NCBI RefSeq assembly: GCF_042242105.1
Contig: NC_092013.1
Coordinates: forward strand, 13,447,618-13,511,617
DNA: 64,000 nucleotides
Direction of reading: 5' to 3'
Source of the DNA: Pempheris klunzingeri
Lineage: Eukaryota > Chordata > Actinopteri > Acropomatiformes > Pempheridae
Positions 59,974-64,000 of this stretch are shown in pieces. The notes beneath the pieces are model-generated. The model searched no databases. It was not told where the DNA came from and worked only from the letters and a program-made list of their open reading frames with translations. The translations under genes and the position numbers were made by a program. Position 1 is the first letter of the stretch. Every line of letters begins with the position of its first letter.

Positions 59974-61931
59974 CCTCCATAAAGCACTGCTTTCAAAGCA
60001 AATTGTGGAGCTCAATTATGGATCTGGTGTCAGCACAACTTGATGACCATCTGTGTTGTATACAGTGTCATTACCACTTCAGAGATTTATGAAAGGGGAA
60101 CATCCTTGTGTGCCAAGTTGAACAAGTAATTGTGTAGTCATCTTTATTAAGGGCCTGCTTGTACAGTGAACTGTTTGGTGATGTTTTGGGATTTAAATAC
60201 TGTAATAAACGATAAACATTGAATTTGTCTTGTTGTAGCCTATCTTGGTCAGATTCAACTTTATAGATGAGGTACATTGACATACTAGGGAGCTGATTCT
60301 GGTTCTCAGTAGCTCTGAATATATGCAAGGACTGCACTGGCTGTTATGTAGCAGGAGCTGGACATCAAACGGTATATTGTACCGGTTAAATTGGCAATGT
60401 ATATGCAGGGTTGTGGTACATGTACGTTGTTAATAAATATAATGAACAATAAGTTATGTGACATGTAAAAGTGGATTTATGTGCAAACTGCATTGAAGAC
60501 CATGTGTTTGTCTGCTTAGACTTGTATAACAATGGAAGAATATTGTGTACAAGTTATTGCACAATATGCATGTTGCACTAGTACAGTATTTTGTATGGTA
60601 AGAATATAGGCTACCAGATTATTGGAGAAAGTAGTGTTTCTCATAGAATTCACAATCACTCAAAGTGACTATGCTCCTCATTCTGCTCTGACAGGATAAG
60701 AGTAAACATTGTATGTTCCAAACATACAACAGACTAAAATCTCTACATTTCTTATTACAGGGGTTATTTAAAACGGGGCCACAGCTTCAGATCAGTCACT
60801 AACTTCACACATTCAATCACAGGAATTTGAGTGACCGTCTACTACACGAGACAGGCTAATCTGCTTTTATCCTATTTATTTATTCATACTTTGAATATTG
60901 ATAATTTTGTCTAGTACTTAGCAGAATGAATCAGAGGAAAAGTCAGACAGCAGTGGGCTTTAGTTTGGTTTTGGCACCACCTCGAAGACCACAAAATTGA
61001 AATTGCCCTGAAATGAACTGCACAACCACATTGATTCCCAATGTAATAAATGAGATTTAGCAGTCATGTAGGTTCGGTAGCTTATTGCAGTTTGATGTGT
61101 ACTGTATCCTACATAAGATCTAATGTCAAATTAACAAAGTATTGCTAATTTTATAGCGCTAAATTACTACAAAACACCTACAAATGGAAATGAAAAAAAA
61201 GCTGTTCACTCGGTAAAATGGCGGAAAAGGTTTGTTGTGTGTTATTTGCCCTTCGTGTAGTCTTTCAGGCAGCACTTCCATATCTCCACATCGATTTAAG
61301 CCCTTTGCTCGGGTAGGATGCCTCCTTGTTTTGCATGAATAAACAGATAGCTGTAAAACCTAGCTAACCACAGCCATGGTCGTGACTCAATTCTTGATCT
61401 TCTATGATGTCAACCTACGACCTAAGACCATACTATATTCATGCCAAAGAAACAAAGCGCCGTGGACGGAGTGATACCTGCGAGACAAAAATCGGGGCAG
61501 AACAATTATTTACCCATAATGCACCAGGCTCTACACCAATGCATTTTGGGACAAAGAAGGCGTCGTTGTAGTGTTGTGAGAAGTCCTTGGACGTGAGATG
61601 AATTTTTCCCCAACATTTTTTCAGATTTCATTTTGAAAAAGTGCTAGTGGTTAATAACAGTTAACTAACTATCCTGGTGAGTTACTCCACATTCAAACTG
61701 AAAACTGAAACAATCGTATAACGTGGCTTTGCGACATGAGTTAGCTGCCGTTGACGCTACGTCTGTTTGCTAACGTTAGACCGTGTCCATCTTACGGTTT
61801 ACAAGCATTTTGTGGTGCTCGTTGTAATTAAGCTAATCGGAGTGTATGGTATCCGGTCTGTGTTTCAGCATGCCAATAAACTAACAAAACAACAGTGTTT
61901 GTATAAATGTGATTGTGTTTTTGCTTTTTAG
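59974..61931 (+). other. brk1-rbm5 spacer with the probable rbm5 promoter and 5' noncoding exon
   Basis: No coding exon was seen. The right-hand part (about 61440-61800) is richer in CpG and has a good donor, CCTG|GTGAGT at 61676/61677, that could end a noncoding first exon of rbm5, since the ATG exon begins at an acceptor at 61931. The remainder is AT-rich spacer. Confidence 0.4.
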
Positions 61932-61972
61932 GGGACGTGTGTGCAGTTGGGCGAAATGGGAGCTGATAAAAG
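61932..61972 (+). CDS. rbm5: rbm5 first coding exon (17 coding bases) with 24-nt 5'UTR
   Basis: Acceptor GCTTTTTAG, ATG at 61956-61958, donor AAAAG|GTGAGT. Encodes MGADK and two bases of Arg6. The start matches human [18 protein letters not shown] after joining to the next exon. Confidence 0.88.
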
Positions 61973-63952
61973 GTGAGTAATGTTAGTAACGATTGCGCGC
62001 TAGCTCTGATCGCCATGGTAGGTGTGGTTAACTATAATGGCAGTGTTATTTAATCCAAGTTCACACACCAGTTCCGTCCTGAGAGGGAGAGAGGCCTTTA
62101 CTCGAACTTTGAATTGTATTTAGAGCGCCTGCCTGTAACTTTAATCTGCCACAATGTTAGCCTTTAGTAAATCATTAAAGTTCAGGTGACTTGTGTATTT
62201 ACCAAGCAGGCTCATTTTACACATCAACATTTGTTGATGTATAACCAAATCCTGTAACCATTCTTCCCTCCTAAAGCCGATTCTCTAGAACAAACTCTTG
62301 AATTCATGATTTTTTTTCCCCCGACATTTTCCTTAGGGTCTTAAAATATGGGATATTATAGATCAATAATGTTACCGACATCCGACTTTGTCCTCATAAG
62401 GACAACACTACCCACGGTTGTTCTATCTTAGAAAACATTAGTAGCAAGTTGGAAAGCTTCAGCAAAGTTAAAAGTGGCCTTACTGAAAGAAATCAAGAAA
62501 GACTAGACAAAATCTTCTAATGTGTATGGTGTTATCTTTCTGTTGATATCTTTTTAAGTAGTGGAGTGTTTGAAGCACTGTTTGAGAGTTAATAAAACTT
62601 ACATTTTTACTTGAGATAGTCCCCCTACAACAGGAGGAAGTTATAATAAACATATTCTGGTATAATGTTATCCCCAAAATGATGTTGATAAACTACCAGA
62701 TACAATAGTACTTAACTGAATCAAATTATAAGGAGTATCATGGATTTGCAGACTAGTTGTGCTAATGTACTACTTTCCTTCTGAATAGGATTAGTCGCAC
62801 CGAGCGCAGTGGTAGATATGGCTCTGACCAGTCCCGTGATGAATCCGAATGGCGCGACAGACGAGAAAGGGACCAAGAGCGTGATCACAACATGCGCCGC
62901 TGGTGCGAAGACAGACGCGGTGAACGTTTTGAAGGTGATCGTCGAGGATCGAGAGACAGTCCAGAGGTAATTATTCTAAAATTCAGCGACTTTGAATTGT
63001 GTCATAGTGTTTTAGGAACAGTTTGCTGTTGTAAGATGACATCCACACCAGACTGATTCATTGATCTGTTTGTTATACAGGACAGAGAAAGGAAACGGCG
63101 AAACAGTGATAGATCAGAAGATGGTTATCACTCTGACGGCGACTACCCAGAGCAGGATTACAGAAGGGAGCCTGGAGAGGAGAAGAAGAGCAAGACCATC
63201 ATGCTCTGGGGCCTGTCTCCTCACGTCACTGAGGATGATGTAAGTCTTAAGTTTTCCTCTGCAGCTATGCAATCTCTTCTGATTAGTTTGGTTTTGTGTG
63301 TGCAGCACTCATTCGGTATGATGAAATGCCTCAAAATGTCAAGATTTTGAATCATCATGTTTAATCACCATCTGTGTGTTGTTATTCAGATTCGTTTTGC
63401 CATAGACCAGCTGGAGGGACCGCAGCCAGTGGATGTCAGGCTGATGAAAAAGAAAACGGGTGAGAACCAGATATGTGACGGACCTCTACCTCCCCCCTGT
63501 CTTTGACCATAGGGCCAATCTGCTTCCATTCAGACCCATTTTCCCATAGCAGCTAGCAGAGAAATGTATCAAACTACTTGGAAAAAGGATTTAAAATGTT
63601 GATTTGAGACTTATCGTTTCAGTTCATTGTGGATCATTGTAAGGTAAGTAAGAGCAGCAGTAGCATTTTTGGAAAGTCAATTAGCGGACACACTTTGTTA
63701 AGTGTGGTTCATACAGGTATTCAGCAGGATTTCTTGCTATGGTAAAACTCCTAAGGAGTGGCCTATTGTGTACCAAACAGGGCCTGGGTCGTGAAGCAGT
63801 TTGTGGAAGAGTTTGAATAATATGCCCATGGACTCTTAACTAACACGCCTCCCGTCTATATTTGAATGCTGTCTCTAGGTATAAGCCGTGGTTTCGCCTT
63901 CGTGGACTTTTATCACTTGCAAGATGCTACCCGATGGATGGAGACCAATCAG
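61956..63952 (+). CDS. rbm5: RNA-binding protein 5 (first five coding exons, partial)
   Basis: Exons 61956-61972, 62789-62966, 63081-63239, 63390-63459 and 63879-63952 give 166 residues in one frame. RBM5 (human 815 aa) is a nuclear splicing regulator that joins pre-spliceosomal A complexes and affects FAS and caspase splicing. Seen here are the start [18 protein letters not shown], a charged Arg/Glu/Asp-rich segment, [15 protein letters not shown], then RRM1 with RNP2-like IMLWGLS and RNP1 [12 protein letters not shown]5 is preferred over RBM10 because of [16 protein letters not shown] and the [12 protein letters not shown] motif. The zinc finger, RRM2, OCRE and G-patch regions lie beyond the right edge. 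Human RNP2 reads MLRGL; here the Arg is Trp. Confidence 0.93.
61973..62788 (+). other. rbm5: rbm5 intron after the first coding exon
   Basis: 816-bp GT-AG intron; no feature recognised. The other rbm5 introns (62967-63080, 63240-63389, 63460-63878) are short and equally plain. Confidence 0.85.
62789..62966 (+). CDS. rbm5: rbm5 coding exon 2
   Basis: Acceptor CTGAATAG, donor CAGAG|GTAATT. Encodes the Arg/Glu/Asp-rich N-terminal segment, residues 6-65. Confidence 0.92.
63081..63239 (+). CDS. rbm5: rbm5 coding exon 3 (start of RRM1)
   Basis: Acceptor TTATACAG, donor GATGAT|GTAAGT, phase 0. Encodes [20 protein letters not shown] and the first strand of RRM1, [16 protein letters not shown]. Confidence 0.94.
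63390..63459 (+). CDS. rbm5: rbm5 coding exon 4 (RRM1)
   Basis: Acceptor GTTATTCAG, donor ACGG|GTGAGA, phase 1. Encodes [20 protein letters not shown] and KKT. Confidence 0.94.
63879..63952 (+). CDS. rbm5: rbm5 coding exon 5 (RRM1, RNP1 motif)
   Basis: Acceptor GTCTCTAG; encodes (G)[20 protein letters not shown] to ETNQ. The donor CAG|GTTGCT is weaker than consensus but sits where the conserved protein breaks off. Confidence 0.88.
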
Positions 63953-64000
63953 GTTGCTTCACAATCGCCAAGTCTAGTTTTAATCTTGGGGATCTCGAAA

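Overview
The window looks like nuclear DNA from a ray-finned fish, most likely a percomorph teleost. It is AT-rich and intron-dominated, with GT-AG introns and many di- and tetranucleotide microsatellites. It carries several interspersed repeats of the kind I know from perch-like fish genomes. I see no bacterial, organellar or viral organisation. Five protein-coding genes can be read exon by exon.

Layout. (1) 1-16,974, minus strand: the 5' half of GRM2, a group II metabotropic glutamate receptor. Three coding exons are present; the gene runs off the left edge before the seven-transmembrane part. A 14.4-kb intron separates coding exons 1 and 2, and a GC/CpG-rich block near 21.5-22.2 kb is a candidate promoter or first exon. 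(2) 27,942-55,861, minus strand: complete TEX264, the ER-anchored reticulophagy receptor, in four coding exons (307 aa) spread over 28 kb of repeat-rich introns. (3) 56,737-57,941, plus strand: gpx1, a two-exon selenoprotein with an in-frame TGA for selenocysteine, a convincing 3'UTR SECIS element at about 58,138-58,181 and a poly(A) signal at 58,261. (4) 58,861-59,737, plus strand: brk1 (BRICK1/HSPC300), three exons, 75 aa. (5) 61,956-63,952, plus strand: the first five coding exons of rbm5, running off the right edge.

GRM2 and TEX264 are adjacent on human 3p21, where GPX1 and RBM5 also lie, and BRK1 is on human 3p25 (from memory). The window is therefore a conserved-synteny block and not a co-regulated operon-like unit. 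The genes act separately: synaptic glutamate sensing, ER-phagy, peroxide detoxification, WAVE-complex actin nucleation and splicing control. TEX264 and gpx1 are divergent, with start codons 876 bp apart, so they may share a promoter region.

Most of the rest is intron or spacer. I could assign part of it to old mobile elements: foldback elements, palindromic hAT-like MITEs, a broken L2/Rex-like LINE with a repeat inserted in it, LINE 3' tails, a tRNA-derived SINE, and three other teleost repeat families. I do not see an undescribed multi-gene system. The most interesting protein observation is that TEX264 lacks the aromatic residue of the LC3-interacting motif known in human TEX264, while a new W-W-G-V-I motif lies at its extreme C terminus.
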